64,000 bases of DNA from Collimonas sp. OK242 (GCF_900107095.1 NZ_FNOR01000004.1:232860-296859); one strand, 5' to 3'. Positions 26,398 to 36,233 are shown, counted from the stretch's first letter. The notes: a model not told the origin generated them from the letters alone. Made by a program: numbers and translations.

Positions 26398-27477
26398 TTA
26401 GAAGTCCGGATACATGCGGCCGATATTGAAGATCGCCGACGGATCGAAGCTGGCTTTCAAACGCCGATGAATTTGCGCCACCGCAGGCGCCAGCGGATGA
26501 AACACGCCTGCGCTCTTGTCCGCGCTGCGATATAGCGTTGCGTGGCCGCCGGCGTCTGCGGCGGCTGCACGGATCAGCTGCAGGTCGGTATCGGCATCCG
26601 TTATCAGCCAGCGTTGCGCCCCGCCCCATTCGATCAATGTCGCGCCAGGCAATGCCAGTGCTGTAGTCGTCGATGGCAGCGACAGTCGCCACAATGCCTT
26701 CTGTGCCGTTGCCGCAGCAAAAAAACCATGCGTCTGCTCACGGATTGCTTGCCAAAAATTTCCGGCGTCGGCAAGCGCTTCGCCGCCAAGATTCTTTTCT
26801 GCAGCACTCACCGCCGCCTGTGCGCCGGACAGGCGCAGCGTCAGCATGCCGTCCTGCCAGCAACTGGCGGAAATCGGCAGGGGCAAACCGCCCCATTGAT
26901 TCAGGCTGCGAATCGCCTCGGCTTCGGTCATGGCAAAACGACGGCTGCTGCTGGCGACAGGGAGCGGCAATACTTTCAACGAAACTTCGAGAATCAGACC
27001 GAGCGTGCCGAGCGAACCGGCCAGCAAACGCGACACATCGTATCCCGCCACGTTCTTCATGACCTGGCCGCCGAAATGCAAGACATCGCCCTTGCCATCC
27101 ATCAGCACCGCACCCAGTACGAAGTCGCGCAAGGCGCCGACCGCTTGCCGCGCCGGCCCGGACAAGCCGCTGGCGACCATGCCGCCAAGCGTGGCAGCGC
27201 TGCCGAAATGCGGCGGCTCAAACGCCAGCATTTGATTGTGCTGCGCCAGCAGCGCCTCGATCTCGGCCAGCGGCGTGCCGCAGCGCGCGGTAATCACCAG
27301 TTCGGTCGGCTCGTAATCGATGACGCCGCAGTAAGCGCGCGTATCCAGCAGCTCGCCCTGCACTTGCTGGCCATACCAGCTCTTGCTGCCGCCGCCACGA
27401 ATTTCCAGCGGGCGACGCGCCGCGCCGGCAGCGAGTATTTGCGCCTTGGCCTGTTGTTTGAATAACTCTGCGTCCAT
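26398..27477 (-). CDS. glcE: Glycolate oxidase FAD-binding subunit GlcE
   Basis: GlcE is the second FAD-fold subunit of the GlcDEF complex. From the ATG at 27477 it has 359 residues (E. coli 350). The PCMH-type FAD-binding fold appears as LEIRGGGSKSWYG near the N-terminus, GSAATLGGMVASGLSGP, and GGQVMKNVAGYDVSRLLAGS, ending in FDPSAIFNIGRMYP. AGGA lies just upstream of this ATG. The frame is open to 27519, which would overlap glcD, so I reject that start. It lies 19 bases downstream of glcD. Confidence 0.94.
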   Translation of the reverse strand: MDAELFKQQAKAQILAAGAARRPLEIRGGGSKSWYGQQVQGELLDTRAYCGVIDYEPTELVITARCGTPLAEIEALLAQHNQMLAFEPPHFGSAATLGGMVASGLSGPARQAVGALRDFVLGAVLMDGKGDVLHFGGQVMKNVAGYDVSRLLAGSLGTLGLILEVSLKVLPLPVASSSRRFAMTEAEAIRSLNQWGGLPLPISASCWQDGMLTLRLSGAQAAVSAAEKNLGGEALADAGNFWQAIREQTHGFFAAATAQKALWRLSLPSTTTALALPGATLIEWGGAQRWLITDADTDLQLIRAAAADAGGHATLYRSADKSAGVFHPLAPAVAQIHRRLKASFDPSAIFNIGRMYPDF

Positions 27478-27496
27478 GTTTTCCTGGGTCTTTCGA

Positions 27497-28996
27497 TTAG
27501 AAGCGAGGCAGATCTGCAAACTTCAGCTGTCCACGCTGAACGTGCATCTTGCCGTACTCGGCGCAGCGTTGCAAAGTCGGAATCGCCTTGTCCGGATTCA
27601 ACAGGAATGCGGTATCGAAAGCGCGCTTGACGTTGAAGAAGGCCTCGCGCTCCAGCGCTGAAAATTGCACGCACATCGAGTTGATTTTTTCGATGCCGAC
27701 ACCGTGTTCGCCGGTAATGGTGCCGCCGACAGCCACGCACAGTTCAAGAATCTCGGCGCCGAATTCTTCCGCCCGATGAAATTCGTCCGCCACATTGGCA
27801 TCGAACAAAATCAAAGGGTGCAGATTGCCGTCGCCGGCATGGAACACGTTGGCGCAACGCAGGCCGTATTTTTTTTCCATCTGCTCGATCCCGAGCAATA
27901 CCTGGGCCAGGTTCTTGCGTGGAATGGTGCCGTCCATGCAGTAATAATCGGGAGAAATGCGGCCGGCGGCGGGGAAGGCATTCTTGCGCCCCGACCAGAA
28001 GCGCAGGCGCTCCGCTTCCGAGCTGGATACTTCGATACGGCTTGCGCCGCTGGCATTCAATACCGCACTCATGCGCTCGATTTCTTCTTCCACTTCGTCG
28101 ATGGTGCCATCCGATTCGCATAGCAGGATGGCGGCCGCGTCGGTGTCGTAGCCGGCTTTGACGAAGGGCTCGACCATGCGTGAGCTGGTGCGGTCCATCA
28201 TCTCCAGGCCGGCCGGGATGATGCCGGCGGCAATCACATTGGCCACCGCGTTGCCGCTCTTGACGACATCGTCGAACGAAGCCATGATGACTCTAGCCGC
28301 CTGCGGCTTGGGAATCAGCTTGACCGTCACTTCAGTGACCACCCCCAGCATGCCTTCCGAGCCGACAAAGACCGCAAGCAAATCGAGACCCGGCGCATCC
28401 AGCGCGCCGTTGCCGAGTTCGACCACCTCGCCGTCGATGGTGACCATCCGCACCCGCAGCACGTTGTGCACGGTCAGGCCGTATTTCAGGCAGTGCACGC
28501 CGCCCGAATTCTCGGCCACGTTGCCGCCGATGGTGCACGCGATCTGCGATGACGGATCCGGTGCGTAGTACAGGTCATGCGCAGCTGCCGCCTCCGAAAT
28601 GGCCAGGTTGCGCACGCCCGGCTGCACCACGGCCGTCCGGGCATAGGGATCGAGCTTGACGATGCGGGTAAATTTAGCGGTGGACAAGACCACGCCGTCA
28701 GCGATCGGCATGGCGCCGCCGGACAAACCGGTACCGGCGCCGCGTGGCACGATAGGCACCTTGAGATCGCGGCAAGTCTTGAGGATGGCGACCACCTGCG
28801 CCTCGTTCTCCGGCAGCGCGACCACCATCGGCGTCTGCCGATAGGCGGCCAGGCCGTCGCATTCGTAGGGCCGGGTATCTTCCAGGTTGGATAACAATGC
28901 GTGTTCCGGCAACAGCGCCCGCAATGCGCTGACGACCTGCTGCTGACGAGCCGGGCTAAAGGCAGATCCAGCGGCGGCTGAAGCGGGCAGATTCAT
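27497..28996 (-). CDS. glcD: Glycolate oxidase catalytic subunit GlcD
   Basis: GlcD is the FAD-containing catalytic subunit of glycolate dehydrogenase. Its 499 residues equal the E. coli protein. The PCMH FAD fold shows VPIVPRGAGTGLSGGAMP, TIGGNVAENSGGVHCLKYG and FVGSEGMLGVVTEVTVKL. The C-terminal catalytic domain has NVFHAGDGNLHP and TITGEHGVGIEK. AGGGAAATAGC precedes the ATG. The LysR gene upstream on the same strand ends 168 bases away and is a candidate regulator. Confidence 0.96.
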   Translation of the reverse strand: MNLPASAAAGSAFSPARQQQVVSALRALLPEHALLSNLEDTRPYECDGLAAYRQTPMVVALPENEAQVVAILKTCRDLKVPIVPRGAGTGLSGGAMPIADGVVLSTAKFTRIVKLDPYARTAVVQPGVRNLAISEAAAAHDLYYAPDPSSQIACTIGGNVAENSGGVHCLKYGLTVHNVLRVRMVTIDGEVVELGNGALDAPGLDLLAVFVGSEGMLGVVTEVTVKLIPKPQAARVIMASFDDVVKSGNAVANVIAAGIIPAGLEMMDRTSSRMVEPFVKAGYDTDAAAILLCESDGTIDEVEEEIERMSAVLNASGASRIEVSSSEAERLRFWSGRKNAFPAAGRISPDYYCMDGTIPRKNLAQVLLGIEQMEKKYGLRCANVFHAGDGNLHPLILFDANVADEFHRAEEFGAEILELCVAVGGTITGEHGVGIEKINSMCVQFSALEREAFFNVKRAFDTAFLLNPDKAIPTLQRCAEYGKMHVQRGQLKFADLPRF

Positions 28997-29164
28997 GCTA
29001 TTTCCCTATTAATGGACTGGCTATCTAACTGAATGATTTCTGTTGTCGAGTATAACGATAATGTGTTTTTTGCAGGATGATTTCCTGCTGAAAAGCTTGC
29101 ACCGGGCCGATGAAATGTTTTCAGGCTGCCAGGCGCCACCCCAGACACCATTCTGCCATCTCGC

Positions 29165-30070
29165 TCAGATGCGGCTGAAAGTCTGTTTCATCCATTCGAT
29201 AAAGGTCGTCACTTCCGGCCTCTCCTGCGGCTTTTGCTGGTAGACCAGATAATAGGCATGGGGCGGCGAGGTCAGGCTGATGTCGAACAATTGCACCACT
29301 TCTCCTTGCGCCATCATTTGCTGGGCAAAATGCTTGCGGGTCAGGCCGACGCCATGGCCATGGCGCACCAGTTCCAGCAACAAACCCAGATCATCGGCGC
29401 GCAAGCCGGCGGCAGGTTCGGGCCAGTCCAGCCCGGCTGCCTGGAACCACGGCTGCCAAGGCTCAAGCGCCGAACGCAGCAGGCTGGCCTTGCGCAAATC
29501 GGCGGGTTGCCTGAGCGGGCCGATCTGTTTCAGATACGCGGGACTGGCGACGGCAAAGGTCGGCTCTTCGAACAGTTTCTCGGTGGTAGTGTTGGGGTAC
29601 TTGCCGGCGCCGAAACGCACTTCGAGATCGCTCTCGGTCAAACTCAGGTCATACAGCGGCACCGACAAGAATATCTCGACCACAATCTCCGGGTGCTGGC
29701 TGGCAAACCCGTGCAAATGCGGAATCAGCAAATGGCGTGCAAAAGTCGGCGGCGCGGTGATCTTTACCCTTGGCTGCACCTGGGCGTTACGCTGCGGCAG
29801 CGGAAATTCGGTCAAGGTACGCAAGGCGCTGCGCACCACCTCCAGGTAACGATGGCCGAATTCCGACAAGGCGACGGTGCGCCCTTCACGCGAAAACAGG
29901 CGCTCGCCGACGAAATCTTCCAGCAGGCGGATGCGGTGCGACAGTGCGGACGGCGTGATGCATAGCTCATCCGCCGCCAGCGCGAATGAATGATGGCGCG
30001 CGGCGGCTTCAAATGCAGACAAGGCATGCACCGGCGGCAGCCGGTTGACCAGGAGCGTTTTATTCGACAT
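29165..30070 (-). CDS. LysR-family regulator (GcvA-like)
   Basis: A 301-residue LysR regulator of the GcvA/AmpR type. The N-terminus LPPVHALSAFEAAARHHSFA with the recognition-helix region CITPSALSHRIRLLEDFVG is typical of that branch. A substrate-binding-like domain follows, in which GLLLELVRHGHGVGLTRKHF corresponds to the effector-domain core. It lies between the D-lactate dehydrogenase-like gene (33 bases upstream) and glcDEF, all on the minus strand, so it may respond to a 2-hydroxyacid. The target and ligand are not shown by the sequence. Confidence 0.88.
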   Translation of the reverse strand: MSNKTLLVNRLPPVHALSAFEAAARHHSFALAADELCITPSALSHRIRLLEDFVGERLFSREGRTVALSEFGHRYLEVVRSALRTLTEFPLPQRNAQVQPRVKITAPPTFARHLLIPHLHGFASQHPEIVVEIFLSVPLYDLSLTESDLEVRFGAGKYPNTTTEKLFEEPTFAVASPAYLKQIGPLRQPADLRKASLLRSALEPWQPWFQAAGLDWPEPAAGLRADDLGLLLELVRHGHGVGLTRKHFAQQMMAQGEVVQLFDISLTSPPHAYYLVYQQKPQERPEVTTFIEWMKQTFSRI

Positions 30071-30103
30071 GGCTGGCGGGTAAATGGAGAAAATGCAGCG
30101 GGC

Positions 30104-31513
30104 TCACCAACGGAGTATCTTTCCCGGATTCATGATGTTCTTGGGATCGAAGGCATGCTTCAGCGCACGCATGGTGGCTATCGCTTCGACCCCATGTTCT
30201 TCAATCAGGAAATCGATCTTGTGCAGTCCGACGCCATGCTCGCCGGTGCAAGTGCCGTCCATGCCGATGGCGCGGCTGACCATGCGCGCATTGACGCCCT
30301 CGGCGCGCGCGATGTCGGCGGCATCGTCGGGATCGACCAGCATCTGCACATGGAAATTGCCGTCGCCGACGTGGCCGATGATCGAATACACCATGCCGTT
30401 CGCTTCGCAATCGGCCTTGGTTTCGAGAATGCATTCCGCCAGGCGCGAGATCGGCACGCAGCAATCGGTTGAAATCGCGCGGCTGCCCGGGCGCATTTGC
30501 AGCAAGGCGAAATAGGCATTGTGGCGCGCGGTCCATAGGCGCGAACGATCTTCCGGCCGCGTCGCCCATTCGAAACCGGTGGCGTGATGGTCGGCCACTA
30601 CTGCCTGCACGATCTCCGCCTGTTCCTTGACGCCGTTCTCGCTGCCATGGAATTCAAACAGCAGCAGCGCTTGTTCCGGCAACGCCAGTTTCGAATGCGC
30701 ATTGATGGCTTTGACGCCGTTTTCATCCAGCAGCTCTACCCTTGCCACCGGCACGCCGAGCTGAATCGTCTGGATCACGGCATTGACCGCATCGGCGATA
30801 TCTTGAAACGAACATACCGCTGCCGAGATGGCTTCCGGTTGCGGATAGAGCTTGACGGTCACTTCGGTAATCACACCCAACGTGCCTTCGCTGCCGACAA
30901 AAATACGCGTCAAGTCGTAACCGGCCGCCGACTTCTTGGCGCGCGTGCCGGTCTTGATGATACGGCCGTCGGCGGTCACCACGGTCAGCGCCAATGTGTT
31001 CTCGCGCATGCTGCCGTAACGCACGGCGTTGGTGCCGGAAGCACGGGTTGCCGCCATGCCGCCGATCGAGGCATCGGCGCCGGGATCGATGGGAAAGAAC
31101 AGGCCGCTATCCTTGATCTCGTGGTTCAGCTGCTTGCGGGTGACGCCGGTTTGCACCGTTGCCGTCAGATCCTCGGCATGAATCGCCAGCAGCCGGTTCA
31201 TGCGCGACAAGTCGATCGAAATCCCGCCCTGCAACGCCAGCACATGGCCTTCCAGCGAGGTGCCGCTGCCGAACGGAATTACCGGGATCTGGTATTCGCC
31301 GCACAGCTTGACCAGCGCCGCGACTTCTTCGGTCGATTCGACGAATACGACCGCGTCCGGCAGCATCGGGTCATAGGAAGATGCATCGCGGCCATGATGC
31401 TCGCGCATCGCCATGGTGGTCGAGAAACGTTCGCCAAACAGGGCGCCAAGGGTGGCGCGCAAGGCATCCGGCAGCGGTTTCTTCAAGGCCGCGAGGTCGC
31501 TTATGTGATTCAT
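30104..31513 (-). CDS. FAD-linked D-lactate dehydrogenase (LDHD/Dld-type)
   Basis: A 469-residue PCMH-type flavoprotein closest in pattern to the mitochondrial-type D-lactate dehydrogenases (cytochrome acceptor), a relative of GlcD. The FAD fold reads IPVIPFGSGTSLEGHVLA, GMAATRASGTNAVRYGSM and FVGSEGTLGVITEVTVKLYP. The catalytic domain has IIGHVGDGNFHVQMLVDP and TCTGEHGVGLHKIDFL, ending MNPGKILRW. The ATG at 31513 has GGAG eight bases upstream; an in-frame start at 31534 lies on top of that site. D-2-hydroxyglutarate or another D-2-hydroxyacid remains possible as substrate. Confidence 0.9.
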   Translation of the reverse strand: MNHISDLAALKKPLPDALRATLGALFGERFSTTMAMREHHGRDASSYDPMLPDAVVFVESTEEVAALVKLCGEYQIPVIPFGSGTSLEGHVLALQGGISIDLSRMNRLLAIHAEDLTATVQTGVTRKQLNHEIKDSGLFFPIDPGADASIGGMAATRASGTNAVRYGSMRENTLALTVVTADGRIIKTGTRAKKSAAGYDLTRIFVGSEGTLGVITEVTVKLYPQPEAISAAVCSFQDIADAVNAVIQTIQLGVPVARVELLDENGVKAINAHSKLALPEQALLLFEFHGSENGVKEQAEIVQAVVADHHATGFEWATRPEDRSRLWTARHNAYFALLQMRPGSRAISTDCCVPISRLAECILETKADCEANGMVYSIIGHVGDGNFHVQMLVDPDDAADIARAEGVNARMVSRAIGMDGTCTGEHGVGLHKIDFLIEEHGVEAIATMRALKHAFDPKNIMNPGKILRW

Positions 31514-31622
31514 TCGAAAGTCTCCTTTTCCCATCGATTTTACTCTGCAGAACTGCTATCTGCTGGTGTAAAGTACAAGCACTCCTATTCCACCCAAAAC
31601 CGACAGGAAAAAGCATAAAACC

Positions 31623-32180
31623 ATGGGTAATCGACTCTCAAAGATCGCCACGCGCACCGGCGACAACGGCAGTACCGGCCTCGGCGACGGCAGCCGCACG
31701 GAGAAGGACAGCTTGAGGATCCAGGCCATCGGCGATATAGATGAACTCAATTCGCAGCTTGGCCTTTTGTTATGCGACAAACTGGATCTGGCGCTGCGCG
31801 AAACATTGCTGTCGATACAACACGACTTGTTCGATCTCGGCGGCGAGCTGTGCATTCCAGGCTATACCTTGATCAGCGACGCACAGGTGGCGCGGCTCGA
31901 TCGCCTGCTGGAAAAATACAATGCCGATTTACCGCCGCTGAAGGATTTCATCCTGCCCGGCGGCAGCCATGCCGCGGCGCTGGCGCACGTCTGCCGCACC
32001 GTTTGCCGGCGTGCGGAACGCAGTATAGTCAGCTTGGGCAAGAGCGAAACGGTGAGTGAAGCTTTGCGGCAGTATGTGAATCGCTTGTCGGATTTGCTGT
32101 TCGTGTTGTCACGCGTGCTGAACCGGGCAGATGGCGGCAACGATGTGCTGTGGCAGAAGGATCGCATGCGGGATGCCTGA
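31623..32180 (+). CDS. PduO-type ATP:cob(I)alamin adenosyltransferase
   Basis: This enzyme transfers the adenosyl group of ATP to cob(I)alamin, making coenzyme B12. The 185-residue product carries the PduO signatures: the N-terminal nucleotide loop TRTGDNGSTGLGDG (residues 10-23), GDIDELNSQLG, the RTVCRRAER helix and NRLSDLLFVLSRVLN. It is divergent from the D-lactate dehydrogenase gene across 109 bases. No cobalamin synthesis genes are nearby, so it may act in salvage. Confidence 0.95.
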   Translation: MGNRLSKIATRTGDNGSTGLGDGSRTEKDSLRIQAIGDIDELNSQLGLLLCDKLDLALRETLLSIQHDLFDLGGELCIPGYTLISDAQVARLDRLLEKYNADLPPLKDFILPGGSHAAALAHVCRTVCRRAERSIVSLGKSETVSEALRQYVNRLSDLLFVLSRVLNRADGGNDVLWQKDRMRDA

Positions 32181-32186
32181 ACAAAA

Positions 32187-32217
32187 CAGGCCGGATGACG
32201 CAACATCATCCGGCCTG
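32187..32217. terminator. Intrinsic terminator between cobalamin adenosyltransferase and folE2
   Basis: CAGGCCGGATGA and TCATCCGGCCTG form a perfect 12-bp stem around a seven-base loop. On the minus strand TTTTG follows, making it a reasonable terminator for folE2; on the plus strand the T-tract is poor. Confidence 0.65.
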
Positions 32218-32247
32218 CTTGAACTGCTTGGGCCTATTTTCTGCGTC

Positions 32248-33051
32248 TTATTTGCTGCGTTTATCGTGTTCGATCAATGCGTAGGCCGAGTGATTGTGGA
32301 TAGACTCGAAGTTTTCCGCTTCCAGCACATAGGCCAGCACCCGCGGTTCATTGTTCAAGGCTACCGCCACGTCGCGTACCAGGTCTTCGACAAATTTCGG
32401 ATTTTCGTAAGCACGCTCGGTAACGTATTTTTCATCCGGCCGTTTCAGCAAGCCGAACAGTTCGCACGATGCTTGCGCCTCGATACGGGCAATCAGTTCG
32501 TCCACCAGGATTTCGCCGTCCAGCACTGCATTGACGGTTATGTGCGAGCGCTGGTTGTGTGCACCGTAGGCTGATATCTGCTTCGAGCAAGGGCACAGGC
32601 TGGTCACCGGCACCAGGACTTTCAAGCTCACTTCCAGCGCACCCTGATTGATCTCGCCGGTCAGGCCCACTTCGTAATCCATCAAGCTTTGCACACCCGA
32701 AACCGGCGCCGTCTTGTTGATGAAATACGGGAAAGTCAGTTCGATGCGGCCGCGCCCGGCATCCAGCAGGCTGACCATCTTGCGCATCAGAGCGCCAAAC
32801 GAGGCGACGTCGAGCGGCCCTTCCAATCCTTCCAGCAGCGCGATGAAACGCGACATGTGGGTGCCCTTCTGCTGCTCCGGCAGATGCACATACATATTCC
32901 AGTTGCCGATGGTCGCTTGCGCGCCGGCGGCGGTACGCACCGTCAGCGGATAACGCACGCCTTTCACACCCACGCGCTGTATCGACAGATGGCGGGTGTC
33001 GACGCTGCTTTGCACGTCTGGGATAGTCAGATTGTGGTCACGAGTGTTCAT
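32248..33051 (-). CDS. folE2: GTP cyclohydrolase FolE2 (type IB)
   Basis: FolE2 converts GTP to 7,8-dihydroneopterin triphosphate, the first step of folate synthesis, with a flexible metal requirement that suits zinc-poor conditions. The product has 267 residues from the ATG at 33051. The metal-binding cysteine motif [19 protein letters not shown] lies in the middle, with [13 protein letters not shown] and the C-terminal [12 protein letters not shown]. The frame extends 30 codons upstream to 33141, but that part is translated repeat sequence. dxs lies upstream on the same strand with the inverted repeat in between. Confidence 0.93.
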   Translation of the reverse strand: MNTRDHNLTIPDVQSSVDTRHLSIQRVGVKGVRYPLTVRTAAGAQATIGNWNMYVHLPEQQKGTHMSRFIALLEGLEGPLDVASFGALMRKMVSLLDAGRGRIELTFPYFINKTAPVSGVQSLMDYEVGLTGEINQGALEVSLKVLVPVTSLCPCSKQISAYGAHNQRSHITVNAVLDGEILVDELIARIEAQASCELFGLLKRPDEKYVTERAYENPKFVEDLVRDVAVALNNEPRVLAYVLEAENFESIHNHSAYALIEHDKRSK

Positions 33052-33072
33052 TGATATGTACCTTTGAAGAAC

Positions 33073-33146
33073 GTAGGGCGGGCACAACGCGCCCACGCGG
33101 ATGCCGATTGCGCTGCTACCGCGCGGGCACGTTGTGCCCACCCTAC
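33073..33146. repeat. Long inverted repeat built from the dispersed palindrome, copy 2
   Basis: Two 28-base arms (33073-33100 and 33119-33146; 25 of 28 positions complementary) flank an 18-base centre. Each outer end reads GTAGGGYGGGCACAACG, the same motif as the short intergenic palindromes elsewhere here. It sits between dxs and folE2 and would fold into a strong stem in their transcript. Confidence 0.75.
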
Positions 33147-33150
33147 TCTA

Positions 33151-35022
33151 TTAATTTTGATTGACCACCAGGCGCGGCTGATCCTTGCCATAACGCTGCC
33201 GTATCGAAGCCGCAATACCTTCCGCGTTCAATCCGCATTGCGCCAACAGCTGAGTCACATCGCCATGGTCTATAAATCGATCCGGCAAGCCCAGGTTCAA
33301 GAGCGGCTTGACGCAGCCTGCCGCTGCCAGCGCTTCTGCCACTGCAGAGCCGGCGCCACCCATGATGGAGCCCTCCTCCACGGTGACCAGCGCATCGTGC
33401 GTTTTTGCCAGTTCCAGCACCAGCTCCACGTCCAGCGGTTTGATGAAACGCATATTGGCGACTGTGGCGTCCAGCAACTCACCGGCGGCCACGCTTGGCG
33501 CCAGCATCGAGCCGAATGCGAGGATCGCCACGCTCTTGCCTTGACGCTTGATTTCACCTTTGCCCAAAGGCAAAGTAGTCAGCGCCGGTGCTATCGCAGC
33601 GCCAATGCCGGCGCCGCGCGGATAGCGCACCGCCGCCGGGCCGTTATAGTGATACGCGGTGGACAGCATCTGGCGGCATTCGTTTTCATCCGATGCGGCC
33701 ATCACCACCATGTTGGGAATGCAGCGCAGATACGCCATATCGTAATTGCCGGCGTGGGTCGCGCCATCGGCGCCGACCAGGCCGGAACGATCGAGCGCGA
33801 AGGTCACGTCGAGGTTTTGCAAAGCCACATCGTGTATCAATTGATCGTAGGCGCGCTGCAGGAAAGTCGAATAGATCGCCACTACCGGCTTCAAGCCTTC
33901 GCAGGCGAGGCCGGCGGCAAAAGTGACTGCATGCTGCTCGGCGATGCCGACGTCGTAGAAACGCTGCGGAAAACGCTTGGCGAAGGCGTCCAAACCGGAG
34001 CCGCCGGACATGGCCGGGGTGATGCCGATCAGCTTGTCGTCTTGCGCCGCCATGTCGCACAGCCAGTCGCCGAAAACCTGGGTGTAGGTCATCTTGCTGA
34101 CCGCAGCCGGCTTGATGCCTTCAGCCGGATTGAACTTGCCCGGGCCGTGATACAGCACCGGGTCAGCTTCCGCCAGCTTGTAGCCCTGGCCCTTCTTGGT
34201 CACCACGTGCAGGAACTGCGGCCCCTTCAGGTGTTTCAGGTTTTGCAGGGTCGGGATCAGCGATTCCAGGTCGTGGCCGTCGATCGGACCGATATAGTTG
34301 AAACCGAATTCTTCAAACATGGTGGCCGGCACTACCATGCCTTTGGCATGTTCTTCAAGACGCTTGGCCAGTTGCCGCATCGGCGCCGGCAGGATCGACT
34401 TGCCGACGTTCTTGGCTTGCGCATAGAACTGGCCCGACATCAGGCGTGCCAGATAGCGGTTCAAGGCGCCTACCGGCGGCGAGATCGACATGTCGTTGTC
34501 GTTCAGGATCACCAGCATGTTGATGTCTTCATAGACGCCGGCGTTATTCATCGCTTCGAAAACCATGCCGGCGGTCATGGCGCCATCGCCGATCACGGCA
34601 ATCGCGTGGCGATCGGTCTCGCCTTTGGTCTTGGCGGCCAAAGCCATCCCCAGCGCGGCCGAAATCGAGGTCGAGGAATGGGCGGTGCCGAAAGTGTCGT
34701 ACTCGCTTTCGCAGCGGCGCGGGAATCCCGAGATGCCGTTGAGCTGGCGCAGCGTGTGCATGCGCTCGCGGCGGCCGGTGAGTATCTTGTGCGGATAAGT
34801 CTGATGGCCGACGTCCCAGACGATCCGGTCCTCTGGCGTATTGAAGACGTAATGCAGGGCGATCGTCAATTCGACCGTGCCCAGGTTGGACGACAGATGG
34901 CCGCCGGTCTGCGCCACCGACTCGATGACGAATTCGCGCAGTTCATCGGCCAGCGGCTTGAGCTGCGCCCGCGTCAATTTGCGCAGGTCTGCCGGACTGT
35001 CGATTGTGTTGAGTATTTCCAT
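33151..35022 (-). CDS. dxs: 1-Deoxy-D-xylulose-5-phosphate synthase
   Basis: Dxs condenses pyruvate and glyceraldehyde 3-phosphate, the thiamin diphosphate-dependent first step of the MEP isoprenoid pathway. The product has 623 residues (E. coli 620). Visible motifs are [31 protein letters not shown], the TPP-binding [20 protein letters not shown], and in the C-terminal half [17 protein letters not shown] with the catalytic Glu. It is the third gene of xseB-ispA-dxs, 12 bases after ispA. The TPP it needs links it to the thi operon at 52-56 kb only functionally. Confidence 0.97.
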   Translation of the reverse strand: MEILNTIDSPADLRKLTRAQLKPLADELREFVIESVAQTGGHLSSNLGTVELTIALHYVFNTPEDRIVWDVGHQTYPHKILTGRRERMHTLRQLNGISGFPRRCESEYDTFGTAHSSTSISAALGMALAAKTKGETDRHAIAVIGDGAMTAGMVFEAMNNAGVYEDINMLVILNDNDMSISPPVGALNRYLARLMSGQFYAQAKNVGKSILPAPMRQLAKRLEEHAKGMVVPATMFEEFGFNYIGPIDGHDLESLIPTLQNLKHLKGPQFLHVVTKKGQGYKLAEADPVLYHGPGKFNPAEGIKPAAVSKMTYTQVFGDWLCDMAAQDDKLIGITPAMSGGSGLDAFAKRFPQRFYDVGIAEQHAVTFAAGLACEGLKPVVAIYSTFLQRAYDQLIHDVALQNLDVTFALDRSGLVGADGATHAGNYDMAYLRCIPNMVVMAASDENECRQMLSTAYHYNGPAAVRYPRGAGIGAAIAPALTTLPLGKGEIKRQGKSVAILAFGSMLAPSVAAGELLDATVANMRFIKPLDVELVLELAKTHDALVTVEEGSIMGGAGSAVAEALAAAGCVKPLLNLGLPDRFIDHGDVTQLLAQCGLNAEGIAASIRQRYGKDQPRLVVNQN

Positions 35023-35034
35023 ATGCGCTAAACC

Positions 35035-35970
35035 CTAAGCTTTCCGTTGCACGATCAAATCCGCCAGCTCGCGCAGGCGGCGTGCCTTATCCCCAAAGAC
35101 CGCAAGCGCCTGATGGGCGTCGTTGCGTAATTTTTCCGCCAACGCCTGCGATTCGGACAAACCCAGAATCGAGACGTAAGTCGGCTTGTTGTCTGCGGCA
35201 TCCTTGCCGGCGGTTTTACCCAGCGTGGCGGAATCGGCGGTCGCATCCAGAATATCGTCAACCACCTGGAACGCCAGGCCTATCGCTGTCCCGTAGGCTT
35301 CCAGCGCCTCGATTTCATTCTGCGCCAGCGCTTTGCCGCCCCATGCGCCCAGCAATACCGAAGCGCGCAACAGGGCGCCGGTTTTCAGCTTGTGCATCTG
35401 CTCCAGTTCAAGCAGCGACAGACTCACGCCGACGCTCGCCAGATCGATTGCCTGGCCGCCGCACATGCCCAGCGAACCGGAAGCCTGGGCCAGCAAGCGC
35501 AGCATGGCGATCTGGCGCGCCGGATCCAGGGCGGCGGCGTCAATCTCCGCCAGCACGACGAAAGCCTGGGCCTGCAAGGCGTCGCCCACCAGCAAGGCGG
35601 TCACTTCATCGTATTTCACATGCACGGTCGGTTTGCCGCGGCGCAAGGCATCGTCATCCATGCACGGCATATCGTCATGCACCAGAGAATACGCATGAAT
35701 CATTTCGACTGCCGCCGCTGCGCGTTGTGCTACGGCGGCCGGCGTTGAAAATAATTCCCCTGCGGCAAATACCAACAAGGGCCGCACCCGCTTGCCGCCA
35801 TCCAACACGGCATAGCGCATGGCCTGATGAAGTTTGGCCGGAATGCCGGTTGCGGACGGCAGGAACTGCCCGAGAGCGGATTCCATGTCGGCCTGTACCT
35901 GCCGCATCCACGTATTGAAATCGGATGCCGGCGGCTCGACCGGGCTCAACAGTTGCGCGACAGCCGTCAT
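35035..35970 (-). CDS. ispA: Farnesyl diphosphate synthase (short-chain polyprenyl synthase)
   Basis: IspA adds isopentenyl diphosphate to dimethylallyl and geranyl diphosphate. The 311-residue product (E. coli 299) contains the first Asp-rich motif in SLVHDDMPCMDDDALRRGKP and the second in FQVVDDILDATAD, plus GGKRVRPLL and the CGGQAIDL region. The amino acids before the first Asp motif fit a C15-forming enzyme, but product length is not certain. Its ATG overlaps the xseB stop by four bases. Confidence 0.95.
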   Translation of the reverse strand: MTAVAQLLSPVEPPASDFNTWMRQVQADMESALGQFLPSATGIPAKLHQAMRYAVLDGGKRVRPLLVFAAGELFSTPAAVAQRAAAAVEMIHAYSLVHDDMPCMDDDALRRGKPTVHVKYDEVTALLVGDALQAQAFVVLAEIDAAALDPARQIAMLRLLAQASGSLGMCGGQAIDLASVGVSLSLLELEQMHKLKTGALLRASVLLGAWGGKALAQNEIEALEAYGTAIGLAFQVVDDILDATADSATLGKTAGKDAADNKPTYVSILGLSESQALAEKLRNDAHQALAVFGDKARRLRELADLIVQRKA

Positions 35971-36233
35971 TCTTCAGCTCCGCCGCTGTGATCGTTGAGC
36001 GCTTCGCCGGCAAAGGGCTTGAGCAGGTCGCCTTCCAGCACCTTGACCTGGCTGTCGACTTTTTCGAGTTGCAAAGCGCAAAACTTGACCAGCTCCGAAC
36101 CTCGTTTATAGGCGGCGACTGATGCTTCCAGCGGCAACTCGCCAGCTTCCATTTGGGCTACCAGTTGCTCCAGCTCGGCCATTGCTTGTTCAAACGAGGC
36201 CGGGCTGCTGGTGGAAATCGGATTTTTTGGCAT
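35967..36233 (-). CDS. xseB: Exodeoxyribonuclease VII small subunit
   Basis: XseB is the small regulatory subunit of exonuclease VII, which degrades single-stranded DNA. The 88-residue product shows the family core SFEQAMAELEQLVAQMEAGE, followed by LPLEASVAAYKRGSELVKFC and a helical C-terminal half. First gene of the operon with ispA and dxs, a conserved arrangement. The large subunit gene xseA is not in the window. Confidence 0.94.
   Translation of the reverse strand: MPKNPISTSSPASFEQAMAELEQLVAQMEAGELPLEASVAAYKRGSELVKFCALQLEKVDSQVKVLEGDLLKPFAGEALNDHSGGAEE

Noticed and set aside
33052..33141. 30-codon N-terminal extension of folE2
   Set aside because: It is translation of the inverted repeat; the ATG at 33051 gives the usual length.
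33064..35031. 655-codon open frame on the plus strand
   Set aside because: It is the antisense shadow of dxs, which has all catalytic motifs on the other strand.
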